Under the pieces are notes generated by a model. That model was not told the DNA's origin, made no database searches, and saw nothing but the letters and a program-made list of their open reading frames with translations. Source: Phytophthora colocasiae (taxonomy: Eukaryota > Oomycota > Peronosporomycetes > Peronosporales > Peronosporaceae). From it: a stretch of 64,000 nucleotides of DNA. The stretch spans positions 1,054,001-1,118,000 of the forward strand of contig JAGKQI010000081.1 of NCBI GenBank assembly GCA_018806915.1, written 5' to 3'. A program made the position numbers and the translations under genes. How positions within the stretch are numbered: the stretch's first letter is position 1; every line of letters starts with the position of its first letter. This document shows positions 52,052 through 60,594 of this stretch, piece by piece.

Positions 52052-52065
52052 AGAAGGAGGGTGAG
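52052..52065 (+). other. Polypurine tract
   Basis: AGAAGGAGGGTGAG directly before the 3' LTR, the primer for plus-strand synthesis in LTR elements. Confidence 0.65.
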
Positions 52066-52260
52066 TGTATCTGATTGGGTGATATTATTATTTTATTGCA
52101 ATGGGCGGTTAGTACTAGTGAATGTATTAGCATAGTAATTAATATATATGCAGATGTAGGACGGCTGTGGAAGCTTCTAGAAGCTTCCATCCGTCTGAAC
52201 TGCGGGGGCGGCACTTCTACTTTAGCGCGCCCTCCCCCAAAGCTTCCCTGTCAAGATATA
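52066..52260 (+). repeat. 3' LTR (195 bp)
   Basis: Identical to the 5' LTR apart from one extra G in the GGGGGCG run near 52209. Confidence 0.9.
52169..52188 (-). promoter_or_regulatory. Four-unit heat-shock element upstream of the antisense ORF
   Basis: Same palindrome as in the 5' LTR. Read on the minus strand it is followed about 20 bp later by the TATA-like AT-stretch (52140-52150), then the ATG of the antisense ORF at 51906. This is the usual order HSE, TATA, gene. For sense transcription the HSE lies downstream of the AT-stretch. Confidence 0.5.
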
Positions 52261-52265
52261 GGTGC

Positions 52266-52745
52266 TCGTCGACTCGGCCATGGTCGCGTGTCCTAGCTCC
52301 ATCACGTCCTTCGTCAGTATTGCTGTCAGATTCGTGTGATTCACTGCATGCGTCGTCAATTCCTGAAGGCTCACTACCAGTCGTTTCATACTGTTTGAGA
52401 CGGTAGTTCCTCGTCCCGTATCTGCTTTCGCTACTACAATGCCTAGTCGCTTCACAGTACGCTCCAAGGCCTTCAGTTCGTCTTCGGTCGGCTCGGACAT
52501 TTCATCGGAGTGGTCGTTATAAGGCTCCGTTGCAGCATCACTGGTGGTTTCACTGCTCTGCTCCGAGTCGCCTTGTCGGTATCGTCGAGTGTTGGTCGCG
52601 TCTCCACACGCACCGACAACTCCATTCGTCCTTCATTATCGTTATCTTCGTTCTTCGTTTCGACATCTGCTGGATTGGTCTTCTTACCGCGTGTCGTTCG
52701 CGCAGTCTTGGTCGACGCTACCAGTGTCGCTGTTCTCGTTCCCAT
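52266..52745 (-). pseudogene. 5' part of old Gypsy gag
   Basis: ATG at 52745 and then a second frame (52500-52266). Charged N-terminal part (M-G-T-R-T-A-T-L-V), then a helical E-P-T-E-D-E-L-K-A-L-E-R-T-V segment. It is interrupted at 52261 by the young element and continues at 45302 and below. A one-frame change near 52490 separates the pieces. Confidence 0.55.
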
Positions 52746-52932
52746 CGTTTTCGTTGTTTTTTACCTGTATGACTACCATGTGACGACAATACACCTCGCC
52801 GCTATTTAAAATCTGTTATTTTTGCACTACTTTGATGTCGTAGCAATATTACTCTTGTCGCCTGTTATAAGTACTATCGGATATATATCACTATCGCCAG
52901 AAATTTTACGAAGGCGATGTTGTCACCACAGC

Positions 52933-53398
52933 TCGGCTTTCATCCCATGCATGTACTGGGAGATAAATGGGTGTAAAGCCACTCGACAACTTCAGTGCTA
53001 CCTATAAGTTATCTTCGTGAGTACCCGGATATCTCACAAACAATCTGGAGACCCAGTAGAAATAGCTTGTGAGATCATGTACATCACTGTAGCTCCAGGG
53101 AACTTAGCTACAAGCCATCGAGCCATTTCCACATCGTTCAGACGCACAGCCTCCATCATTGACTTTCTGAATTGGTATAGTGAGGATCCGTTCGAAGGTA
53201 TTGTTCGTGGAGATTCAGCTACTTTTGCAGTGGAATTTGGGCCGTATGCATTGACGATCCAAAAGAACCGATCCGAATTTAGTCGCAACATCGAGAGGGA
53301 CCTCTACCAAAGTGTCCAAGGTGGCAACATGAGGGAGTAGTGAACATGTGCTTGGACTGGAAAACGAGTGTCACCGCGGTTAGAGGGGCAGGTTCCAT
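52933..53398 (-). pseudogene. Ankyrin gene fragment (third copy)
   Basis: Matches about 19620-20160 of ankyrin copy 2, including R-K-S-M-M-E-A-V-R-L and M-A-R-W-L-V-A-K-F-P. Several internal deletions and no C-terminal repeats. A relic that marks the border between the repeat-rich half and the conserved genes. Confidence 0.75.
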
Positions 53399-53881
53399 GG
53401 CGTCTTTTGAAGATTTTCTTCAACGGTCGGAATGAATTTAATTCTTTTATCAGCACTTTGTTTATAGGTCACTTCTTGCCTGAGGCTATTGGTGATATTT
53501 TCTTCAAAACTATCTTCATTCATTTTGATTATCTTGTTGCCAAAAGTATCATGATACAGCTATACTGTTGTCAATTGCTGTTGCGCTCGATTACCGCTCG
53601 CCGTGAGCTTTTCATTGTCCTTGTTCTTTGCTTTGATACAAGTCCTAAACATGCATTCCTCTTTTTGTATCTGTCTTATCTACAAACGCGCAAAACTTTT
53701 GGATCTTGTTTCCTGCTTCCTTGTCACTAGTTTGCCTTCATCAACCTTCTTCATACCCACGCGTCTTCCTCGCTGGATGCTCCGCGTCTCCAGCACTGTC
53801 GGGTCTTCCTAGCTGCTCGTTGTTCATACTCCACACGCTCATTCCCTGACTGCTGGTTCATAGTTTTATCCCACCACCACT
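53399..53881. other. Intergenic region 3' of the PUF gene
   Basis: About 0.5 kb, T-rich with only short frames. Presumably the 3' UTR of the PUF gene and spacer. Nothing else recognised. Confidence 0.45.
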
Positions 53882-56800
53882 TTACGCACGACTCGTAGCG
53901 TTCATGCCCATTCCACTCGCGTCATTCAGCATCATCATACTGCCGTCATTGCCATGCATCTGTGGCATGCGGTTACCACGGCCTCCTCCTTGGAAGTGGT
54001 GGGAAGCGTTCATGTGACCGCCTTGCATGCCGTACATCTGGTTTGGCTGCAAGTGCTGCTGGTGCATGTAGCCTCCGCCCATTGTAGAAGCCGGCAAGTG
54101 CCCCATCATCATACCGTTGGCACCATTGTCAAAGAGATTATCGGCAGTAGGCGACATGCCCATATCCATACCCATATCCATGCTAATATCCATATTCGGG
54201 AAACGCTTGAGGATACGAGCAGTGATGCGACGCCCACCCGACGTGTTCTTCATGGCTGCAAGGTGTGGACGGATGGCCTTGACAAGCAGCAGACACTGCT
54301 CCTCAGCACAAACGCACAGAGCGCGTTGCACCACGTAGTTGGCGAACTGATCCTGCAGCATCTTGTTCATCTTGGGACAGCCCGTGATCTCAGCGATGTA
54401 CTTTTGACGCACACGCTCGGGGGCCTTCTCGAGGCACTTTTCGATCACATTTGAACTGAATTTCTGCACCGAGAGCTCGTAGATGTGGCCCAGCGGCTTC
54501 ATAATGACACCAAAGGCCTCCTCAGCAGTGCAAGAATCAAGGACATACTGCACAACGTAGTTTCCATACGGATCCTGCATCAGCTTCATCGCCTGGCGCT
54601 CCACTTGTTCAATCACTTCCGCCTTCTGCGCCTTGTTAGCTGCATCCAGACAACGTTGAAGGACGCAGCATCCGTGGCGGTGCGTTCCAACAGTCGTACA
54701 CTCCTTACACACCGCATCAAACACAAACTGGTTGTACTCGGGTTTCATAAACTGCAGAGCACGTTGGATCACGTGGTTACCGTTCGAGTCAATACACAGA
54801 CGCACAGCGTCATCCTTAAGAGCATCAACAATAATGTCCGGTAGACTCGTCGTTCTGTGTCGTCCACCACCTTCCAGACGTTCCTCACGATCTTTCACGA
54901 AGCCGTAGTCATCTCCATCTTCCTCATCGTAGTCCTCCTCGATAACGTCCGGCGAGGTTGCGCACACTTCAACCACCTTCTGCACCGACCTCGTACCGTG
55001 CAGGTTAAGAGCAGCAGCAACGAGGTTGGAGCTCACACGGCGGATAATCACAAGTCGCTGCTTCTCATTCACACGTTCGAGCAGCTTCTGGAAGAGGTAG
55101 TTTCCGAACGGATCCACCATCATCTCAGCAAGGTGCTCGAGGGATTCCTGGTAGATAACCTCGCACAGATCGGAGCGGTCTTCGTAGTCAAGTTGCTCCT
55201 GCAGAAGCCGGCAACCGTTCTGATCCTTCGACATAGCGAACACACGATTCTGGATGTCTTCCACACTCAATGCAGCGCTCAGACTTGACGGGTCATTCGC
55301 AGCGCTGCCCATCATGGGTGCGCTCATACCACCGCCATTCATTAAGCCCAAGCTCATACTGGCACCAGCGTTTTCCGAGCGGTAACTCATCCGAGATTGC
55401 TGACGTCCGCCAAATCCTCCGTTGATTTGATCATCTCCGCCCATTTGGTGGCGCTGCTGCTGCATCATGTGGGATGGAGGAGGAGACATCATCATCCGAT
55501 TCTGCTGGGACATCATCGAGGCGTTCTGACGGTTTGAATTGTGGTGGCCGCCGCCCATGTGCTCCGGCGTTGGAGCGCCAGACTGGTGCACAAACTTACA
55601 CTTGCTGCCCATACGGCAATGACCTTGCAGGAAGAACTTGCATTGCTTCATCCCCATCTGCATGCCCATACCCTTACGAGGCGAATGAGGGGGAGACGAC
55701 TCCGGGAGTGGTGGAGTCATACGTGAGTACATGTTACGTCCCTGGACACGGTTGTTAGTGTGGCCTCCGCCGCGCATCCCCATCTGCTGCGAAGCGTATC
55801 CCACCTGCGCGTGCGGGTGCCTCATTGGACTCGAGCGCGGGTTCATGTACATGTTGTTTCCAGCAACGTCATACATCCCAGTGGGTGGGTGTGGACCCAC
55901 TACCATCGGGTTCCATTGACCTGAGTTCATTTGGGCCCGAGAAGGAGCGTTTCCATAGCCATACGACCCGTTTGCAGTCTGTGGCGATCGGTACTGCTGT
56001 TGCTGCTGACGATACTGCTGCTGCTCAACGGCATATTGGTTGTTACCATAGTACTCGTGCATCTGCTCCTGGTACATGACGTTGTTGTCACCATCTTGGC
56101 TGCCCGACCATGACTCTTCGGATGACATCCGCGGACTCAGCGTGTATGCTCCGCTGTATGCAGCATTGGGGGCACTGCTGGTACCTGGAACCGTACTCGA
56201 GCGCGAAAGTGAAAGCGATGTTGGCATATGCTGCTGTTGAGTGTCACGTCCACCAGACCGGAAACGCTCCTGTTGCGTAGAGGACGGTTGCTGTTGGTGA
56301 CGATACCTGCTACTCAATCCGTACTCATTCGGCGACTCCTGCACCGGGTTGAGTTGGAACTGGCCCGACGCATACGCGTTGACACTTCCAGCAGCATTTC
56401 CATTGCTAGTATTCGCAGCACGTTCATTCGTCTGGAGGCTCATCTGACGATCATCCAAACTTAACTTGAGGAAATCTCCCCCCAAAGCCTGACTGGGTGA
56501 CTGCGACAGGAACATTTCAATGCTATTTTTGCGTCGACTGTTGTGCGACGGCAGCATCTCCATAGGTGGACGGGCTTTCCGGACCTTAATATCGATAGGT
56601 CTCTCACTTGGAGGAGGTTTCTCAGCCACAACATTTTTCTGATCGTGCGTCACTTGGTTCGACGGGGAAGCTGCACGAGGCGGCAGTTCACTGGCCACAG
56701 CCTCATTTGCTTCATTGTTTTCTCCACTTCCAGTAGGAGACGAAGCCGCCGTCCGCTCGTCCTCATTATACTTCATAGGGGCGAAGAAGTCGCTGGAGCT

Positions 56801-56941
56801 ACCAAAGCGGAAGAGATTGGACGACTCAAAGCTCAGACTCGGCGCGCTCTGGCCGTCCTCACTGTTGTCCTTCTCCGTCGAGGAGCTGTAGAGCTTGTTG
56901 CCTGTTGCCGGCACACTGGCCGGTGCGAACTCCATCGTCAT
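53882..56941 (-). CDS. Pumilio/PUF RNA-binding protein with CCCH finger
   Basis: 1019 codons in one frame from ATG 56941. The N-terminal half is disordered (Ser/Gln/Asn-rich, with Gln runs near 55990-56050). A CCCH-type zinc finger (C-x7-C-x5-C-x3-H) is at residues about 434-452. The PUF domain spans about 557-913 with eight repeats whose base-reading positions run C-R-Q, N-Y-Q, T-R-Q, N-H-Q, C-C-Q, N-Y-Q, S-N-E, N-Y-Q. By the known PUF code this predicts binding to a UGUA-type element (UGUAUAUA-like), usually in 3' UTRs, to repress or destabilise mRNAs. The C-terminus is Met/Gly/Asn-rich. PUF proteins control sporulation-stage mRNAs in Phytophthora (M90 is a known example); whether this is that orthologue is not settled. 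Divergent from the DHHC gene with a 267-bp shared upstream region. Confidence 0.95.
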   Translation of the reverse strand: MTMEFAPASVPATGNKLYSSSTEKDNSEDGQSAPSLSFESSNLFRFGSSSDFFAPMKYNEDERTAASSPTGSGENNEANEAVASELPPRAASPSNQVTHDQKNVVAEKPPPSERPIDIKVRKARPPMEMLPSHNSRRKNSIEMFLSQSPSQALGGDFLKLSLDDRQMSLQTNERAANTSNGNAAGSVNAYASGQFQLNPVQESPNEYGLSSRYRHQQQPSSTQQERFRSGGRDTQQQHMPTSLSLSRSSTVPGTSSAPNAAYSGAYTLSPRMSSEESWSGSQDGDNNVMYQEQMHEYYGNNQYAVEQQQYRQQQQQYRSPQTANGSYGYGNAPSRAQMNSGQWNPMVVGPHPPTGMYDVAGNNMYMNPRSSPMRHPHAQVGYASQQMGMRGGGHTNNRVQGRNMYSRMTPPLPESSPPHSPRKGMGMQMGMKQCKFFLQGHCRMGSKCKFVHQSGAPTPEHMGGGHHNSNRQNASMMSQQNRMMMSPPPSHMMQQQRHQMGGDDQINGGFGGRQQSRMSYRSENAGASMSLGLMNGGGMSAPMMGSAANDPSSLSAALSVEDIQNRVFAMSKDQNGCRLLQEQLDYEDRSDLCEVIYQESLEHLAEMMVDPFGNYLFQKLLERVNEKQRLVIIRRVSSNLVAAALNLHGTRSVQKVVEVCATSPDVIEEDYDEEDGDDYGFVKDREERLEGGGRHRTTSLPDIIVDALKDDAVRLCIDSNGNHVIQRALQFMKPEYNQFVFDAVCKECTTVGTHRHGCCVLQRCLDAANKAQKAEVIEQVERQAMKLMQDPYGNYVVQYVLDSCTAEEAFGVIMKPLGHIYELSVQKFSSNVIEKCLEKAPERVRQKYIAEITGCPKMNKMLQDQFANYVVQRALCVCAEEQCLLLVKAIRPHLAAMKNTSGGRRITARILKRFPNMDISMDMGMDMGMSPTADNLFDNGANGMMMGHLPASTMGGGYMHQQHLQPNQMYGMQGGHMNASHHFQGGGRGNRMPQMHGNDGSMMMLNDASGMGMNATSRA

Positions 56942-57208
56942 CCACTCGCAGTATTCCTATTCAACACAAAGAACGTTAAGTCAGTACTCTTGGCGTTCTT
57001 ATCTCTTATTTCACAGAGGAGACTACTGACTGAAGATAGAAAAGTCCTCTATTCGAGAGAGGAGAGAGGAAAGTCTCCACAAAGGAGGAAGTTGCAAAGT
57101 GCACAGTCTCCTCTGTAGTTCTTTGTGCCCTTTGTCCTTCTCCATCAATGTGGTTTCTATTTACCTTGGTTTTTGTTTTCTCTTCAAGAGTGATTGTCAA
57201 GTAGATTG

Positions 57209-57400
57209 ATGGCTCCGCTGGTTTCCAAGCCTTTTCCCAGCAAGAAGCTCCTTCCTGCTGCGTTACGACAGCGCAAGACCAGAGGCTTAGAAGGGCTTCT
57301 CACCTTCACTCGTGCTTGGACTTGGCTGGCGCTCTGCTCTTTGGCTGGTAGCGTTGGGGGGCCGGCCGGCTCTTGGGTGGGCGGGAAGCAAAGGCAGTAA
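57209..57400 (+). other. Candidate first exon of the DHHC gene
   Basis: ATG-initiated frame with a basic start and a hydrophobic W-T-W-L-A-L-C-S-L-A segment, 267 bp downstream of the PUF start and on the same strand as DHHC. Splicing to 57575 or 57665 cannot be made to keep frame from the sequence alone; the six-G run near 57354 may hide an indel. The rest (57401-57574) is AT-rich and intron-like. Confidence 0.35.
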
Positions 57401-57664
57401 TGCGTATAGTAAGTATAGTATGAACCTTGTAAAGTACATAGTCGACTGCTAAAAACTACCCGAATACAAGATCTTCATTAGACAATTGTAAGTCTTACTG
57501 ACTTCTATTTCCTATATAATAGAATAACAAGAGTGTATATGTATAGTTCACATCCGAGATGGTATCCGGATTAGTGGCGTGACTTTGTGTCCCTCCGCCA
57601 CATGCGACTTGGCGACAAGTGTAGGTCTAAAGGAATGCGGATGGTCACCATGGCCCTCATGTAG

Positions 57665-58516
57665 GACCTCCTATTCGTTCTTGTGGGCTATGGACTCATT
57701 ATGGGTATTGCATTTGTGCACTTTACCAAGTTCCTGCCAGCTAATAGTCCCATCCACTTGCTATTGAGCATCTTCCTGGCCTCGGAGCTACTGATGCAGT
57801 ACTCACTGGCCATCTGGAGTGACCCTGGCTACGTGGAACAGGGGCATCTGGTCCTCAGTGACAGCAACGCAGATGGACAGCGATTCTGTGAGCCTTGCGA
57901 GAGGAAAAAGCCCTACAAAGCTCATCACTGTCGACAATGTCGTCGATGTGTGTACGAAATGGACCACCATTGTCCCTGGATCAATAATTGTGTCGGCTAC
58001 TATAACTATCGTACGTATTTTTTTAATGAGCTTGTGGTGGTGATGAAGAGATTGATTCGTAGTGCGTTTATAGGTCACTTCTGGCTGTTGCTGATGTACA
58101 TCTGGGTGAGCTGTTTCTACGTGGCGGCACTGTCAGTTGGACTCTTCGTCAAGACGTTCACGACCAGTAGTGAAGAATCAGAGACAGAAGCACGTGAGAA
58201 GATCGTGTTGGATCGATTCAAGGTTTTGTTCTCCTTCATGGCTACTTCAGTCGTTGGAGTGGTGATTTGCTGCTTCTGGGGATGGCATATTTATCTCATT
58301 CTGACGGAGCAGAGTACAATTGAGTTCATGCAACGTAAAGGGGAAAGGATACGACTGGAGAATGTTAGTATGGCATCGATACGTCATGCACTTGGGAGAT
58401 TACTGGGTAGACAGGATGCGCTGTGGTTTACTGCCTTTGTCGTCCAACCACTTGATCGAAGAATCCCGCCGAAGTATATGTTAAAGCCGAATGTCTACGG
58501 AGCTGCTTCAGTGTGA
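57665..58516 (+). CDS. DHHC-type palmitoyltransferase
   Basis: Transfers palmitate to cysteines of membrane-associated proteins, usually in Golgi, ER or plasma membrane. A hydrophobic segment (F-V-L-V-G-Y-G-L-I-M-G-I), a second (L-L-L-S-I-F-L-A), the Cys-rich domain F-C-E-P-C...H-H-C-R-Q-C-R-R-C...M-D-H-H-C-P-W-I-N-N-C-V-G (the DHHC Cys is the catalytic one), then two more membrane segments and the T-T-x-E-like region follow the four-TM layout. The 5' end is unresolved. An in-frame TAG at 57662 precedes this segment, while reading further upstream gives a plausible coding stretch (57575-57661). An ATG at 57209 opens a basic, hydrophobic N-terminal piece to 57400 that may be exon 1, with an intron (strong donor GTAAGT near 57408) in between. 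Confidence 0.9.
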   Translation, partial: DLLFVLVGYGLIMGIAFVHFTKFLPANSPIHLLLSIFLASELLMQYSLAIWSDPGYVEQGHLVLSDSNADGQRFCEPCERKKPYKAHHCRQCRRCVYEMDHHCPWINNCVGYYNYRTYFFNELVVVMKRLIRSAFIGHFWLLLMYIWVSCFYVAALSVGLFVKTFTTSSEESETEAREKIVLDRFKVLFSFMATSVVGVVICCFWGWHIYLILTEQSTIEFMQRKGERIRLENVSMASIRHALGRLLGRQDALWFTAFVVQPLDRRIPPKYMLKPNVYGAASV

Positions 58517-58665
58517 TATTGTGTACACTAGAATGGAAGTTGTGAAATTGGTGTGCTGCCAGCAAACTCAAAGGTGAGCGAATATTTTATTTACAACAGC
58601 AGAATTCATAGTGAAAAGGATTGAGTGAGATGTGTGTCTATCAATTCTTTAAAAGGGTTTAGATT

Positions 58666-60453
58666 TTAGTACTTGTAGCGGTGAATAGACTCTAGGTGGC
58701 GTACAGATCGCGGACTTTTGGGGCGAGTGTCATCTAGTCGACCAGATTTGCACGCGTAGATCATCAATCCCAAGCTCAAGAGAGCTTTAAAAGCTGCCAA
58801 ACAGAGGAAAAACGCCACTATGACAAGAATTCCAAGAGGAGATAGAAACTCGATCGGGGCTTCACTCAACGCCTTGGACACCATACGCACTACCACACAG
58901 GCCAGAGGTAACGACATGAGCCCTAAGCGCTTCGACACGTGGTGCGTGTGATCCAAAATCGTATCTTCACTCTTCCAACCCGTTAGGTCGCGGCAAAGGA
59001 TGGTGATGAACTTCGAGTACATGGTCGGTGGGATCTGGTTGAACTTCGTGATGAAAGCGTGTTTAAGCCAGTCAATCAGCATTTCAGCTACCCACACCAT
59101 TGCCTTCACACAAAAGTTAGGATATCACTCAAAACCATGTCAAATAAAATAATTTACCGTTCCCCAGGCAACATCTCCAGTAGAGGATTGCAGCATGATC
59201 AGCCCAATAATTGTTAGCAGCTTGAAACGTTCGACGATGTCGCTACAGCTGATCTGGAAGAGATTTTGCTCCTCGAATTTCTTGAAAACTGAGCTCTTGA
59301 GCTCTGCGAAGTTGTTGGAAATCAGCAACGTAAGCAATGACGTGTTGCTGGAATTAACTGCGACGTTCAACGTTACCACTTGAGCGAACAGCAAAAGCGA
59401 GTGCAGTACCACATAGGTGATCGCCACTGCGAAGTCCAGGAACCTTCGAGTTACACGGCGCGGATGGTACTTTTGCAGTATAGTACAGAGAGTCCAGCAC
59501 ATCTTGTCCGAGGATGAGAAGAGTCGATCGAAGATCTCGATCATAGTGAACAGCACGTAGAGTTTGATCATCGCCTGGCCACGAATGGCATGGTAAACTC
59601 TGGACATATCGACGTGACCCAGCACCATCGTCCCTACCGCCACAATCACAGCCACCATCAAGTCGTAGAAGTGGGTTCTTCGGAACACTCTAGTGTGGAA
59701 ACTCGACGTCACAGCACATCCACAAGCAAACAGAATCCGCAGTGGCAAGTACGTGAACACGTAAAGAAAACTGTCCAGAGCTAGCAGCACTCCGAACAGG
59801 AACAACTGCTCCGTATTCAGCGGTACCACAAAGAAGTTTTGCACACGTTCTTGGTGCATTCCGTCGCCCTGTTTAATGTCATGAACACCGAAAATTTCCT
59901 TGTAAAAGAAGTCCGACAGTCGGAATGGATGAGGAGCTGGGGGCTTCGCTGGAACTCCAGTCCCTCCGGACCTGGGAGAAGGCGTTGGGATCATCTTCGG
60001 CTCTGTATCAACACTTCTAGTTGTCAATGGATATGGGGAGCTCCTGGCCAACGGTGCAACAGGAGAAAAACTCGATGGGGAAGGAGGCGCATAAGGTGTT
60101 GAGAAGTCCGTCTGGATATGAAGATTTGGCTTGGATCGGTCACTCTGCTCAAATGACGATGTTGGCACTGTTGCATCCAGTAGACTATCACGAGACCCGA
60201 AGTTTGCAACGCTTGCGGGGCTTGTAGCGACTCTGGGAGGCTCAGAACACGCTCTTTTGTTCTTAACGGAGCTGCTGGGGACACTTCCGTGTTTGTTTGC
60301 TTTTCGACGGATCACTCGTTTACGATGGAATAAAGTAGAGGAAACATCTAGATGAGACTTCGATCTTGCTTGTGCATGGCCTGGTAGAGCTGGGAATGCA
60401 GTGGGGAGCTCCATAGAAGGCGGCGAAGATGGCGGTTCGAAGGTCGACGCCAT
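58666..60453 (-). CDS. TAPT1-family multipass membrane protein (one intron)
   Basis: Exon 1 is 60453-59158, exon 2 is 59103-58666, with a 54-bp GT-AG intron at 59157-59104 in phase 0; the joined product is 577 codons. The N-terminal third is Ser/Pro-rich and basic. The conserved part starts with F-F-Y-K-E-I-F-G and R-V-Q-N-F-F-V-V-P-L, then L-D-S-F-L-Y-V-F-T-Y-L-P-L-R and several membrane segments. Exon 2 has V-W-V-A-E-M-L-I-D-W-L-K-H-A-F-I-T-K-F-N, all typical of TAPT1/EMP65 proteins. Family members sit in ER or at ciliary bases and act in protein homeostasis and cilium-related traffic. Tail basic. Convergent with DHHC (150 bp between stops) and divergent from the MORN gene (141 bp). Confidence 0.9.
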
Positions 60454-60594
60454 GTTCGTCTATTGGCTGCGAATATTTGCGTGACGTTATAACTGAAATC
60501 CCGTTATTTAACTTGTTAATGGTCAAGTTGAAGTGATGGTGTCGCTTCATGTGCATTTCGGTAACGGACCTTTAACGTGAATATCGAGACGAGA
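60454..60594. promoter_or_regulatory. Shared 141-bp upstream region of TAPT1 and MORN genes
   Basis: The two start codons (60453 minus, 60595 plus) are separated by only 141 bp, so both promoters must overlap here. ATTGG (CCAAT on the minus strand) is at 60462-60466. No TATA box is seen. Confidence 0.45.

Larger units (their letters stand above)
45303..52260 (+). mobile_element. Young Ty3/Gypsy chromovirus with antisense accessory ORF
   Basis: 6,958 bp, flanked by GGTGC at 45298-45302 and 52261-52265 (5-bp target duplication). The LTRs (194 and 195 bp) differ by one G. Internal order: primer-binding site, gag with CCHC knuckle, -1 frameshift signal, protease, RT, RNase H, integrase with chromodomain, a 1.7-kb segment coding an antisense ORF, polypurine tract, 3' LTR. 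Integrase plus C-terminal chromodomain defines the chromovirus branch. It inserted into gag of the older minus-strand element. Near-identical LTRs mean recent insertion. Confidence 0.9.
36144..52800 (-). mobile_element. Old, decayed Ty3/Gypsy element with nested insertions
   Basis: Minus-strand order from right to left: gag start (52745), gag end with zinc knuckle (about 43770), protease (about 42700-42370), RT, RNase H, a linker, and integrase (about 37960-36935). Gag-PR-RT-RH-IN is the Ty3/Gypsy order. It is broken by many frameshifts and by at least two insertions: the young chromovirus at 45303-52260 inside gag, and an unclassified piece at about 37966-39690 between RNase H and integrase. 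A possible primer-binding sequence starting TGGTAGTCAT lies on the minus strand near 52782. Terminal repeats were not found, so the limits are approximate. Confidence 0.7.

Noticed and set aside
53954..56464. Many plus-strand open frames opposite the PUF gene
   Set aside because: Shadows of a strongly conserved coding region; no family resemblance.
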